Part shown: positions 8,197 to 17,271 of the stretch, piece by piece
Layout: each line of letters opens with the position of its first letter
How positions within the stretch are numbered: position 1 is the first letter of the stretch
Source of the DNA: Caballeronia sordidicola
GTDB taxonomy: Bacteria > Pseudomonadota > Gammaproteobacteria > Burkholderiales > Burkholderiaceae
Reading direction: 5' to 3'
Length of the DNA: 59,223 nt
Assembly: GCF_002220365.1 (NCBI RefSeq)
Contig: NZ_MTHB01000057.1
Location: 1-59,223, forward strand
Position numbers and translations under genes: made by a program
The notes under the pieces: model-generated
What the model was told of the DNA's origin: nothing
The model's input: the letters and a program-made list of their open reading frames with translations, nothing else
Databases searched by the model: none

Positions 8197-8615
8197 GCGA
8201 CAAGACCCTGTATCCGTCGTATGCAGGCCTGGGTCGCACCGCGATGATATGGGGCGTGCCGCTGATTCCGACGCTGTTCGTGTTTGCAGCAGCGGTGTTA
8301 GCGGCGCTTCTCGGTGCGGCGACGATGGGTCCCGGTGGCCTGCTGTTCGCTGTGCCGAGCATTCCCGTCTTCCTGTTCTTCAAGCGCATCTGCGCAACCG
8401 ACGACCAGGCGCTGCGCATCTTGCTGCTCGAAGCCTTGTGCGTGCTCGACCGCTCGCTCGCGCGCTGCTTCGGTAACACCTACACGCTCGCACCGATGCA
8501 ATACGGCCGGCGCCTCGCGAACTACAAACGGCCCTTTGAGAAGGCCAGTCAATCGAAGTTCGTGTCCGATTTTTACGCGCACGTAGCGGCTAAAAAAAGT
8601 GAGAGGAACACATGA
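8193..8615 (+). CDS. virB3: VirB3 inner-membrane T4SS protein
   Basis: 140 residues from the ATG at 8193, which overlaps the virB2 stop. Short N-terminus (LYPSYAGLGRTAMIWGVPLI) then two membrane helices with the LLFAVPSIPVFLFFKRICAT stretch typical of VirB3. It associates with VirB4 at the inner membrane and is needed for pilus assembly. The extended soluble C-terminus (LAPMQYGRRLANYKRPFEKA) is usual for this branch. Overlaps virB4 by four bases. Confidence 0.85.
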   Translation: MSDKTLYPSYAGLGRTAMIWGVPLIPTLFVFAAAVLAALLGAATMGPGGLLFAVPSIPVFLFFKRICATDDQALRILLLEALCVLDRSLARCFGNTYTLAPMQYGRRLANYKRPFEKASQSKFVSDFYAHVAAKKSERNT

Positions 8616-10987
8616 AATACAGCAGCGACCTGTTGAAGAAACTGCCGGCCGTGCAGGACAAGTTGCCGCCGATCGGACGCCCCGTGTCCGCCCGCGTCAC
8701 CAGTCTGGAGGACGGTCGTGCGGTGCTGTGCATTGAGATTGCCGGCATGCCGTTCGAGTCGGTCAGTACCCGCGTGATCGAAAACCATTTTGATGCGCTG
8801 AACCGGTTCTTCGCGGCGCTTGCCATGGATAAGGGCAACCGGCTCTCCATCCACCTGACATTCAATCGCCGGCACGTGTCATTCGCCCAGCGTTACACGT
8901 TCACCTCCAACTTCGTACAGCAGCTTGTCGATAAGTATCTGGACCGTGGGTTTCGCAAGCGTGCGTTTTTCGAGAATAAGTTTTTCATGTCGCTGGTGCT
9001 CAAGCTGGACGATCTTGAAGAAGGCATTGCTGAGCTTGAGGACCTGGGCGAAACCGTCATGAAGCAGCTGGTGGCGTACGACCCGGAATACCTGACGACC
9101 TTCGAGCGCAATGGGATGCTTTTCTCGCAACCGTATCGCTTCATGGGCGAGTTGATAAACGGGGTGGAAGAGGACATCCCCGTGACCGACGCGCCGGGCT
9201 ATGAGCTGATTCCGAACGCGTGGCTGCATTTCGGCTATGACGTGCTGGAGATCCGAGGTGAGGCCAAGTCGAAGTTTGCGACCTGCTATGACCTGAAAGA
9301 CTTCCCGAAGTGCGGCTGGGGGCAGTTGAACCCGCTGCTGACCCTGCCCGCCGAGTTCACGTTGACGCAAACGTTTTCGTGCATGGGGACGTACGAGGCG
9401 CAAGACGCGCTCGAATCCCAAGCGAATAAATTGAAGTCGGCCGGCGACAAGGCCACGCACCAGATCGAGGAACTGCAAACCGCGCAAGGCTATATCAGCT
9501 CGCGTGAGTTGGCCTTTGGTGACTATCACGGCGCGCTCGTCGTGTATGGAGAAACCGCGCAAAAAGCCATCGACAACGGCACGTTCGTTACGGCGCGCTC
9601 GCTAGGTGAGTGTGGCGTGCGCTGGATCAAGGCAACGCTGTCTGCGCCCACGACGTACTTCAGTCAGATTCCAGGTGCGACCCGCAAGCCGCGGCCGATG
9701 CCGAAGTCCACTCGCAATCTGGCGGCCGCATTCTCCATGCACAACTATTCGTCGGGCAAGCGCACCGGCAATCCGCTGGGCGATGGCTCGGCAGTAATGC
9801 CACTGCACACGACCGCAAAGGGCATGTTCAATTTTAACAATCATGCGTCGCGCCTGGACCAGGACAACACCGGCGAGAAGGTCGCCGGTCATACGCTGAT
9901 GCTGGGCGCGACGGGCGTGGGCAAGACGACCACCCAGCTCACCATGTTGGCGTTTCTGGAGCGCTTTGACCCGAAGATCTTCGCGATGGACCTTGACCGG
10001 GGCATGGAGATGTTCATCCATGTACTCGGTGGTGTTTATTTCCCGTTGCGTGCGGGTGAACCGACTGGGCTTGCGCCCTTTGGCCTGCCTGACACGCCGA
10101 AGAACCGCGAGCACTGCTACGACCTGGTGCGCGCGTGCGGGCGAGACACCGACGGCAAGATCTCAGCGGAGGACGAGCAGTTCATCAAGGTCGCGGTCGA
10201 CACGGTCTACAAGATCAAAGACCGTCAGCAACGGCGCTTCAGCCGTCTGCTCGAAACGATTCCGAATACGGGCGACAACTGCCTCGCGGTGAGGCTGCAC
10301 AAGTGGTGCCACGCGACCGAAGGCCGATTCGCGTGGGCGCTGGACAACGCGCCGGACTCGATGATCGACGTGGCCTCGCAGCGGCGCATTGGATTCGATG
10401 TCACTGATTTTCTGAAAGACAACTACGAGCCGACCGAACCCGTGCTCGCGCATCTGTTCCACCTGAAGGACCTGATGCAGGAGAAGGGCGGCTTGCTGGT
10501 CACGATTGTCGAGGAGTTCTGGTTGCCGGCGAAGTATCCGACCACGCAGGCGATGATCCTCAAGGTGCTCAAGACCGGGCGAAAGTCTGACGAGTTCATG
10601 GTGTTGGTGTCGCAGTCCCCCGAAGACGCGATCAACTCGCCGATTTTCGCTGCCATCCAGCAGCAGACGGCTACCAAGATCTACCTGCCCAATCCGGAAG
10701 CGGAGTTCGAGAGCTACAAGCGCTGCAATTTGAGCCAGCGGGAATTCGAGGAGTTGCAAAAGCTGTCGAAGGAATCACGCACGTTCCTGATCAAGCAGAG
10801 CAACCAGTCCGTGTTCGCGATGCTGGACCTGTACGGCTTCTCCGATGAGCTCGCGATCCTGTCGGGCTCGGTCGATAACGTGGCGATCTGGGAGGAGATT
10901 TGGGCTGAGCACGGACCGGATATCGACGTGTGCCTCGCGATCTTCCAGGAGCGTCGCAAGGGCAAGCGTGACCAGGACGCGGCATGA
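8612..10987 (+). CDS. virB4: VirB4 T4SS ATPase
   Basis: 791 residues, the usual VirB4 length. The N-terminal CagE/TrbE/VirB domain runs to about residue 400. Walker A is at about residues 432-439 (GATGVGKT) and Walker B-like GGLLVTIVEEFWLPAKY is near residue 630. VirB4 powers pilus biogenesis and substrate passage at the inner membrane. No frameshift or missing motif was seen. Confidence 0.95.
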   Translation: MKYSSDLLKKLPAVQDKLPPIGRPVSARVTSLEDGRAVLCIEIAGMPFESVSTRVIENHFDALNRFFAALAMDKGNRLSIHLTFNRRHVSFAQRYTFTSNFVQQLVDKYLDRGFRKRAFFENKFFMSLVLKLDDLEEGIAELEDLGETVMKQLVAYDPEYLTTFERNGMLFSQPYRFMGELINGVEEDIPVTDAPGYELIPNAWLHFGYDVLEIRGEAKSKFATCYDLKDFPKCGWGQLNPLLTLPAEFTLTQTFSCMGTYEAQDALESQANKLKSAGDKATHQIEELQTAQGYISSRELAFGDYHGALVVYGETAQKAIDNGTFVTARSLGECGVRWIKATLSAPTTYFSQIPGATRKPRPMPKSTRNLAAAFSMHNYSSGKRTGNPLGDGSAVMPLHTTAKGMFNFNNHASRLDQDNTGEKVAGHTLMLGATGVGKTTTQLTMLAFLERFDPKIFAMDLDRGMEMFIHVLGGVYFPLRAGEPTGLAPFGLPDTPKNREHCYDLVRACGRDTDGKISAEDEQFIKVAVDTVYKIKDRQQRRFSRLLETIPNTGDNCLAVRLHKWCHATEGRFAWALDNAPDSMIDVASQRRIGFDVTDFLKDNYEPTEPVLAHLFHLKDLMQEKGGLLVTIVEEFWLPAKYPTTQAMILKVLKTGRKSDEFMVLVSQSPEDAINSPIFAAIQQQTATKIYLPNPEAEFESYKRCNLSQREFEELQKLSKESRTFLIKQSNQSVFAMLDLYGFSDELAILSGSVDNVAIWEEIWAEHGPDIDVCLAIFQERRKGKRDQDAA

Positions 10988-11031
10988 CACTCAGGCGAGC
11001 CGGATCGTTTAACCAACTCGAAGGAAAAGTA

Positions 11032-11733
11032 ATGACCCAAATAGCAAAGCAAAGCCGTTCCAGCATGAGCGCACTTGCTCGCGCAATCACTACCTCGGCC
11101 GTTGCGCTGGTGATTGCAGCACCTGCGGTCAATACGTATGCGCAAGGCATTCCGGTGATCAGCGTGGCTGAGCTCGCGCAAGACGTTGTCATGGCGGGGC
11201 AACTGGAACAGCAGGTCCAGACCATGGAGCAGCAGTACACGACTATGACGACGCAGCTCAGTGCGCTCACGGGCAATCGAGGTCTCGGCCAGATCCTCGA
11301 CAATCCGTCCCTGCGCAGCTATCTGCCGGACCAATGGCAGTCGATCTATGACCAGACGAAGAGCGGGCAACTGTCGGGGATCAGCAGCGCGGCGACGCAA
11401 ATCGAGTCTGAAGAAGGCATGACGGCATCTACGCCCGGTCAGCAGCGCTACAACGATACGCTTGCAGCGAACAAAGCCATGTCCATGCAGGCCTATCAGG
11501 CCAACATCTCGCGCTTGCAAAACATCAAGAGCCTGATGCAGCAGTCAGATGCGACGCAGGACCCGGCGGCAAAGGCGGATCTCCAGAACCGCTTGCAGTC
11601 CGAGAACGCGATGATCCAGAACGAACAGACGCGGCTGAATCTGATGGGGCAATTGCAGCAAGCCGAGATTAAGCTCTCAGAGCAGCAGCGCGACCAGGAG
11701 TACACCAACATGATCACAGGAGCCGCGCAATGA
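11032..11733 (+). CDS. virB5: VirB5 minor pilin
   Basis: 233 residues from the ATG at 11032, which has a GAAGGAAAAG site upstream; an upstream in-frame ATG at 10984 would block the signal peptide. Signal sequence ends NTYAQG. The mature protein is helical and Gln-rich (LAQDVVMAGQLEQQVQTMEQ), as in VirB5/TraC pilus-tip adhesins. Its stop overlaps the following lipoprotein gene (ATGA). Confidence 0.85.
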   Translation: MTQIAKQSRSSMSALARAITTSAVALVIAAPAVNTYAQGIPVISVAELAQDVVMAGQLEQQVQTMEQQYTTMTTQLSALTGNRGLGQILDNPSLRSYLPDQWQSIYDQTKSGQLSGISSAATQIESEEGMTASTPGQQRYNDTLAANKAMSMQAYQANISRLQNIKSLMQQSDATQDPAAKADLQNRLQSENAMIQNEQTRLNLMGQLQQAEIKLSEQQRDQEYTNMITGAAQ

Positions 11734-12185
11734 AGAAGCTCTTTCTCTTTCTTATGGTAATTGCGGCTGCATTGGCTGGCTGCAACCAGAAACCGAACGC
11801 TCCTGCTCCCGCAGCCGATGACATTGTTGGTATCTACAACGCGGACCAGGATGGTGGCGGGAAAATCACGCCGTTCGCGAAAATCGAAAAAGACAACACC
11901 GGCTACATCCTCTACGAGTATGACAAGGGCAAATGGTGGCGTCCAAAAAAGCAATGGGTTGACGTTGACTCATTCGAGCCTGTTACACCAATGACAAAAG
12001 CTGATCTCGCGAAGGAAGTCAAACATCCGGTCTCGGTCGATGTCGATGGAGTCAAAACCACGACGTTCGCTGTGATTCATGTGCCAGTAGGGTGGTCAGA
12101 CGATGGTGAACCCAAGCCGTTCATTAGCAAGACCGGCTACTTCGCTTTGACAGAGCTGGGCCCGATTGATCTTCAGAAGCAGTAA
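11730..12185 (+). CDS. Lipoprotein between virB5 and virB6, candidate entry-exclusion protein
   Basis: 151 residues with a lipoprotein signal: MKKLFLFLMVIAAALAGC, lipobox ALAGC and Cys18 as the lipidated residue. The mature part is soluble (IVGIYNADQDGGGKITPFAK; KWWRPKKQWVDVDSFEP). The sequence family is not recognised. In IncN pKM101 the eex entry-exclusion lipoprotein gene lies exactly between the virB5 and virB6 homologues, so the same role is likely by position. It is much longer than EexN (about 80 residues), so the role is inferred, not shown. Confidence 0.6.
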   Translation: MKKLFLFLMVIAAALAGCNQKPNAPAPAADDIVGIYNADQDGGGKITPFAKIEKDNTGYILYEYDKGKWWRPKKQWVDVDSFEPVTPMTKADLAKEVKHPVSVDVDGVKTTTFAVIHVPVGWSDDGEPKPFISKTGYFALTELGPIDLQKQ

Positions 12186-12201
12186 TTGACAGGAGGCTAC
12201 C

Positions 12202-13116
12202 GTGGCGGTAACCGTCTTCACGCAACTTTTGAACGCGTTCGACAACAACGTGATGAACACGATTAACACGGGTTCGCAAAACGTGATCACCTTGATTACA
12301 CCGTTGATGGCCGCGTGCTTTGGTGTCTACGTCAGCCTAGTCATGATGTCGTATTGGCGAGGCGGTACCGACATGCCAATCCAGGATTTCATGATGAAGA
12401 TGGTCGCCTGGGTAGTGATCTTGACGTTGGGCATGAACATCACCTACTACACGCAGTACGTGGTGCCTTTCCTGAACGGCTTGGGGGATGATCTTGCAAC
12501 GGCGTTGACCGGGAACGTATCGACTGGCGCCGCGCTTGACACGATTACAAATGCGTATGTGACGGCGATGACGACGCTATACAACCACACCAGCGGGATC
12601 GCGAGCACGGTTAATACTGTTTGCTTCATTGGAATCACACTGCTCTTCGCGATGCCGTTCATTGCGATCGCGGCGGCGTACATCATTCTCGCGAAGTTTG
12701 CCCTTGGGTTGCTACTGGCCCTCGGTCCCATGTTTATCTCACTCGCGTTGTTTCCAGCGACGCGCAAGTTCTTCGAAGCCTGGATTGCGCAGTGTCTGAA
12801 CTACGCCTTTCTCGTGGCGCTCTTTGCCGCAGCAGGCGCGATCGAAATCAACTTCGCTTCGTCGATGATTCCGGACACGGTAACGGTCTCTGACTTGACA
12901 GGGTTGGTGATGATGGGGATCGGATTCATCTTCGTTTCAGTAAACCTTCCTTCGCTTGCCTCGCAGCTTGCGGGGGGCGTCGGCATCTCGGGGATGGTTG
13001 GAACATTGTCCGGAGCGATGGGCATAGGTAAGGCGCTGAAGGGATTGGTCAAGGGCAAAGACGGGTCGAGTTCGGGCAGCGCAAAACCAGAAGGCGGTGA
13101 AATCAACAAAAAGTAG
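12202..13116 (+). CDS. virB6: VirB6 polytopic inner-membrane channel protein
   Basis: 304 residues starting at a GTG (12202) behind a strong GACAGGAGG site. Several membrane helices (about residues 30-50, 70-95, 140-165, 170-190, 200-220, 230-250), including the conserved ALGPMFISLALFPATRKFFE block with the W in EAWIAQCLNY. VirB6 forms part of the inner-membrane channel that contacts transferring DNA. The C-terminal tail is Lys/Ser/Gly-rich and cytoplasmic. Confidence 0.9.
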   Translation: MAVTVFTQLLNAFDNNVMNTINTGSQNVITLITPLMAACFGVYVSLVMMSYWRGGTDMPIQDFMMKMVAWVVILTLGMNITYYTQYVVPFLNGLGDDLATALTGNVSTGAALDTITNAYVTAMTTLYNHTSGIASTVNTVCFIGITLLFAMPFIAIAAAYIILAKFALGLLLALGPMFISLALFPATRKFFEAWIAQCLNYAFLVALFAAAGAIEINFASSMIPDTVTVSDLTGLVMMGIGFIFVSVNLPSLASQLAGGVGISGMVGTLSGAMGIGKALKGLVKGKDGSSSGSAKPEGGEINKK

Positions 13117-13175
13117 TCGACGTGCATGGCGAGCCCGGTAGCCGGGCGCGCGAAGTCAACCAGTGAGAAGAGATC

Positions 13176-13307
13176 ATGAAAAAGCTAATCGTTGCAAGCG
13201 CGCTGATGCTGCTGCTCGCCGCTTGTTCTGCGCCGAAGCCTCCCCAACCGACAGGCGCGTGGGTTCCGGTCAATCACCCGATTGCCACACAGGGAGCACA
13301 AGAATGA
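13176..13307 (+). CDS. virB7: VirB7 lipoprotein
   Basis: 43 residues: MKKLIVASALMLLLAACSAP, with lipobox LLAAC and Cys17 as the lipidation site, then KPPQPTGAWVPVNHP, the short proline-rich body of VirB7. An outer-membrane lipoprotein, it stabilises VirB9 in the T4SS core. A GAGAAGAG site precedes it, and the TGA overlaps the virB8 start. Confidence 0.85.
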   Translation: MKKLIVASALMLLLAACSAPKPPQPTGAWVPVNHPIATQGAQE

Positions 13308-14140
13308 TGTTCAAACGCACAGCGGTTAGTGCCGGCACTCCCGCCGAGGCGGCGGGTACGGCCGCCACAAAGGAGCCCGCAGCAATTGAAATGGGCAAGT
13401 GGTATCTGAAGCAAGCGATGCTGTTCGAGAAGTCCAAGCAGGACTCACAGAAAAGAATCACGCAATTGGCCCTGCGCGGTGCGGTAGGCGCGCTGGTGGT
13501 CGCTGCAGTTTCTATTGTTGGTTCTTCAGCATTAGTACTCCTAAAGCGTCCAAATCCGCCCGCTGTGTTGCGGGTGAACACCGTTAATGGTGTCACAGAC
13601 GTGTTGGATGTGGCGACGGAGGGTCATATGAGCTTCACCGAAGCACAGGACCGAGCGGATCTGCGCCGGTATGTCGAGATGCGTGAGAGCTACGACTGGG
13701 AAACGATTCAGGACCTTTTCAACAGCGTCAAATTGATGAGCGCTGAACAGGAACGAGATGTGTACGTGAAGCTGTTTGCGCTACCCAATGCGCCGCAAAA
13801 GGTATTGAAGGATCAATACCGGATCGTGGCGCGCGTGGGACCGATCACGTTTGTTGGATCAACCGCGCAAGTGTTCTTTTCGAAAAAGCTCATCCCGCTC
13901 GGTTCCGGTCAGCAACCCAAGACGGAGTACTGGGTTGCCACCATCAGTTACCGCCACGAGCAAATTCCAGAAAAGCGCAGCGAGCTCGATGTCAATCCGA
14001 ACGGCTTTCGGGTAACCAGCTTTACGGTTGATCGGGATTGGACCCGCAGCACCGATGCGACGGCTGCTGCACCGGCGGCCGCATCGACGCTTTCTGCACC
14101 GAGCGTGCCTTCCATGGCGGCTCAAGGGAGTGCGCAATGA
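13304..14140 (+). CDS. virB8: VirB8 bitopic inner-membrane assembly factor
   Basis: 278 residues from the ATG at 13304, overlapping the virB7 stop (a second ATG follows at 13307). A cytoplasmic N-terminus has KWYLKQAMLFEKSKQ; one membrane helix is at about residues 57-78; the periplasmic NTF2-like domain includes ADLRRYVEMRESYDWETIQD, YWVATISYRHEQIPEKRSE and NPNGFRVTSFTVDRDW. VirB8 nucleates assembly of the T4SS. The last 30 residues are Ala/Ser-rich. Confidence 0.92.
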   Translation: MMFKRTAVSAGTPAEAAGTAATKEPAAIEMGKWYLKQAMLFEKSKQDSQKRITQLALRGAVGALVVAAVSIVGSSALVLLKRPNPPAVLRVNTVNGVTDVLDVATEGHMSFTEAQDRADLRRYVEMRESYDWETIQDLFNSVKLMSAEQERDVYVKLFALPNAPQKVLKDQYRIVARVGPITFVGSTAQVFFSKKLIPLGSGQQPKTEYWVATISYRHEQIPEKRSELDVNPNGFRVTSFTVDRDWTRSTDATAAAPAAASTLSAPSVPSMAAQGSAQ

Positions 14141-14967
14141 AAAGAGTCTTGAAACTCAAATTGGTCGCGCTGGCGGTGCTTGGGGGTGCGCTTCCTGCCT
14201 CCGCATGGGCGCTGCAAACGCCCAACGCGTGCGGCAATGATGAACATGTGCGCTGCGCCCGCTATGACGTGAACGAGGTGTACCGCGTTGAAACGATCGC
14301 GGGCAACGCCACGCTGGTGCAGTTCGAAGAAGGCGAAGTGGTGGACAGCAAGGAGTCGGCCGTAGGTCTCGGCGATGCGCGGGCGTGGAAGGTGGGCGCA
14401 GGCGGCAACTGGATCATGTTCAAGCCCGTGACGGTGAAGCCCGACACGAACCTGATCGTGGTCACCAACCGCCGGCGCTACACCTTCAAGCTCGAAACGG
14501 TCAAACGCGGTGGCGTGCCGACCTGGACGCTCTCGTTTGACTATCCCGACACGCGCGCGCGTCTGGCGCTTGAAGCCGCTAAAAAGCGCGCCCTTGCTGA
14601 TGCCGTGGGCCGTAGCAGCGCGAGCGCCTCCGTGCACCAAAACGAAAACTACGACATGCACGGCAATACGTTGCTTGCGCCGACTTCGATGTGGGACGAC
14701 GGGCGCTTTACGTACTTTCGCTATGCCACGAGCCGTGATGCGCCGGCGATCTTCCGTTTGCTGCCGGACGGGTCGGAAGCGTTGGTGAACTCGCACGCTG
14801 AGGGCGATACGGTGGTGGTTCACGAAACCGGCGCTGGCTTCGTCCTGCGCCTGGGCGATTCGGTGCTTGGCGTGCGCAACAACGCCTATTCGCCCGACGG
14901 TCAATTTAACGCGACGGGCAGCACCGTGAGCAACACGGTGCGTCTGGTCAAAGGGGCGGACAAATGA
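14137..14967 (+). CDS. virB9: VirB9 outer-membrane core protein
   Basis: 276 residues from the ATG at 14137 (ATGA overlap with virB8). Signal peptide ends ASAWAL. The body has VirB9 motifs: ARYDVNEVYRVETIAGNATL, VVDSKESAVGLGDARAWKVG, NWIMFKPVTVKPDTNLIVVT, RRYTFKLE, and the C-terminal FTYFRYATSRDAPAIFRLLP and DSVLGVRNNAY. With VirB7 and VirB10 it builds the ring spanning the outer membrane. Confidence 0.93.
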   Translation: MKRVLKLKLVALAVLGGALPASAWALQTPNACGNDEHVRCARYDVNEVYRVETIAGNATLVQFEEGEVVDSKESAVGLGDARAWKVGAGGNWIMFKPVTVKPDTNLIVVTNRRRYTFKLETVKRGGVPTWTLSFDYPDTRARLALEAAKKRALADAVGRSSASASVHQNENYDMHGNTLLAPTSMWDDGRFTYFRYATSRDAPAIFRLLPDGSEALVNSHAEGDTVVVHETGAGFVLRLGDSVLGVRNNAYSPDGQFNATGSTVSNTVRLVKGADK

Positions 14968-16172
14968 ACAGCCTGAACAATCCAGAGGGCGGCGAAGAGC
15001 CGAGTGTCATCGACAGTATCTCGGGCGAGCGCGGCCTGCCGAGTCTGAAGCCCACGCGCAAGAAATCGAATGTCAGCAAATTGTGGGTCGTGCTCGCGGT
15101 GATTGCCGCGCTTGCGGTGGCCGCAGCGGGCGCCGCGATTTTTGTGAAACGGCTGTCCGAGCGTCATTTGCAGGAACGTGATGATGCGCGAACGCTTGCC
15201 AAGCAGCAGACGAAGGATGACGGCAGCGGACATGACTTCGGGGCAGATAAGGACCGGCTTGAGAAAGAGCGTGCCGCTCAGGCGCAACGTGATGCTCTGC
15301 TGGCGGCTGCTAGACCCGCTGGTGCGTCGGGTGTGCTGGCGCCGGCCGGTGCAATTGCTGTCGCACCCGTTGGTGGTCAGGGCACGCAAGCGGGTAGCGG
15401 CGCCAAGCCTGTCCACATTGAGACGGTCGCCGAGCGGCGTCTCGACGGTGACGTGGTTCTGAAATTGGGCAAGGACGACACCGCGCCGGCGGACGCGCAT
15501 GCGGCGGCCGCTGCACCGGGCGGTTCGGCACAGAGCGGCCTCGATGGGCGCCTGAAGCCCTCGACGCTTGCGAGCGTGACGGCAAGCCGGTTTGCGGACC
15601 TGACGTATTTGCTCACGCGTGGTACGACTATCCCCTGCGTCACCAAGACCAAGATCGTGACGACCTATGCAGGCATGACGTCCTGCATTGTCACGAAGGA
15701 TGTGTATTCCGCGGACGGTCACACATTGCTGGTGGAAAAGAACAGCGAGGCGACCGGCGAACAGGGCTCAGCGCTTCTGCAAGGCCAGGCGCGCGTATTC
15801 GTCTTGTGGTCGCGCATCGTCACGCCAAGCGGTGTCACGCTCAATGTCGATTCGCCCGGTGCGGATGCCTTGGGCGCATCCGGACACGAAGCATATGTCG
15901 ATAACCACCTTGCAGCACGCTTTGGCGGTGCGCTGATGCTGAGCGTGATCGGCACCGCGAGCCAGGCGCTCAGTTCGCGGTCGGTCGGCGGTGGCAATAG
16001 CCAGGTGAATTTGTCGACCACCTCGTCGAACACTGACGACTTGGCCACCGAGACCCTCAAAAACACCATCAACATCCCGCCGACGGGTTATGTGAATCAA
16101 GGCTCCGCGATCAACATTTTTGTGGCGCGTGATGTCGACTTCCGGAGCGTGTATGAACTCGTCACCCAATAA
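14964..16172 (+). CDS. virB10: VirB10 core-complex protein
   Basis: 402 residues. One membrane helix at about residues 38-58 (WVVLAVIAALAVAAAGAAIF), a Lys/Ala/Gly-rich linker, and the C-terminal TrbI-like beta-barrel from about residue 200 (LLTRGTTIPCVTKTKIVTTY, CIVTKDVYSADGHTLLVEKN, SPGADALGASGHEAYVDNHL, GGALMLSVIGTASQAL, NIFVARDVDFRSVY). VirB10 links the inner and outer membrane parts and gates the channel. It overlaps virB11 by 20 bases. Confidence 0.94.
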   Translation: MNSLNNPEGGEEPSVIDSISGERGLPSLKPTRKKSNVSKLWVVLAVIAALAVAAAGAAIFVKRLSERHLQERDDARTLAKQQTKDDGSGHDFGADKDRLEKERAAQAQRDALLAAARPAGASGVLAPAGAIAVAPVGGQGTQAGSGAKPVHIETVAERRLDGDVVLKLGKDDTAPADAHAAAAAPGGSAQSGLDGRLKPSTLASVTASRFADLTYLLTRGTTIPCVTKTKIVTTYAGMTSCIVTKDVYSADGHTLLVEKNSEATGEQGSALLQGQARVFVLWSRIVTPSGVTLNVDSPGADALGASGHEAYVDNHLAARFGGALMLSVIGTASQALSSRSVGGGNSQVNLSTTSSNTDDLATETLKNTINIPPTGYVNQGSAINIFVARDVDFRSVYELVTQ

Positions 16173-17271
16173 CCGACCGAATGAAGTGCCGTACGACAAG
16201 AGCGTCACGGTGCGCAGCCTGCTCGAATCCACCGGCGTGTCGTCTCTGCTCTCGAAAGCGGGCGCCACCGAGCTTGCGATCAACCGCGCGGGCGAGATCT
16301 GGACCGAGAGCCGCGATGGCTGGGTCTGTCATGCCGCCCCGCAAGCGACACTCGATGCGCTCAAGAAGCTCGCGAACGCGCTGGTGGTGTTCAAGGGCGA
16401 TCACCTGAGCGCTGCGAACCCTATTCACCCGGTTCTTCTGCCGGATGGACAACGCGGCCAGGTCCTGATTGCACCGGCGGTTGAACCGGACACGGTTTCG
16501 ATGACGATGCGCGTGCCGAGTGCCATGCGGCTGTCGATGGACGATTACGAGCGCAGCGGCTCCCTGAAGGGTTTTACGGATTCGTCGCCGAAACCGATTT
16601 TGCCGGGACTGACTGACGATATGACGGCGCGCGGCTTTATCGACGTGTCGCCGTCCGCTCGTGTCCCCTCGGTCGTTGATCTTGCGATGTTCGAACTGGC
16701 GATGATCGAAGCGAAAGCGAGCGGTGATATCGGCACGTTTCTGGCGCTTGCGATCGAGAACAAGCTGAACATCGTCACCGTGGGTGGTACCGGATCTGGC
16801 AAGACCACGCTCATGAAAGCGCTCGCCGATCTGGTGTCACCGCACACGCGGGTTGGCACGATTGAAGACACCCACGAGCTGGCCCTGCCGCACCATCCGA
16901 ACCGGGTGCATATGTTTTACAGCGACGACCTTCCGGCTAAGGAGATCGTGCGCTCGACCCTGCGCATGAAGTTCGACCGCGTGTTTCTCGCCGAACTGCG
17001 TGGCGACGAGACGTGGGATTACTTGACTCTTCTGAACACCGGCCATCAGGGCGGCATGACCTCTGTGCATGCCAATGATTGCATCTCGGCGTTCTCGCGC
17101 ATCACAACGCTCGTGAAAGCTAGCACCGTGGGGCAGACCTTGGATCTGAGCTACATCGCGCGCGAAGTGAAGATGACGATCGACGTGGTGCTGTTCATGG
17201 AAAACAAGCGCCTCAAGGAAGTGTTCTTCGATCCGGTTGGCAAGTGGAAACTGCAGCGGGGGCTCTCATGA
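16153..17271 (+). CDS. virB11: VirB11 hexameric ATPase
   Basis: 372 residues from the ATG at 16153 inside the end of virB10. Walker A at about residues 211-218 (GGTGSGKT), then GTIEDTHELALPHHPNRVHM (Asp box), FLAELRGDETWDYLTLLNTG and the His box GHQGGMTSVHAND. VirB11 works with VirB4 and VirD4 to energise assembly and transfer. The stop overlaps virD4 (ATGA). Confidence 0.95.
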   Translation: MNSSPNNRPNEVPYDKSVTVRSLLESTGVSSLLSKAGATELAINRAGEIWTESRDGWVCHAAPQATLDALKKLANALVVFKGDHLSAANPIHPVLLPDGQRGQVLIAPAVEPDTVSMTMRVPSAMRLSMDDYERSGSLKGFTDSSPKPILPGLTDDMTARGFIDVSPSARVPSVVDLAMFELAMIEAKASGDIGTFLALAIENKLNIVTVGGTGSGKTTLMKALADLVSPHTRVGTIEDTHELALPHHPNRVHMFYSDDLPAKEIVRSTLRMKFDRVFLAELRGDETWDYLTLLNTGHQGGMTSVHANDCISAFSRITTLVKASTVGQTLDLSYIAREVKMTIDVVLFMENKRLKEVFFDPVGKWKLQRGLS

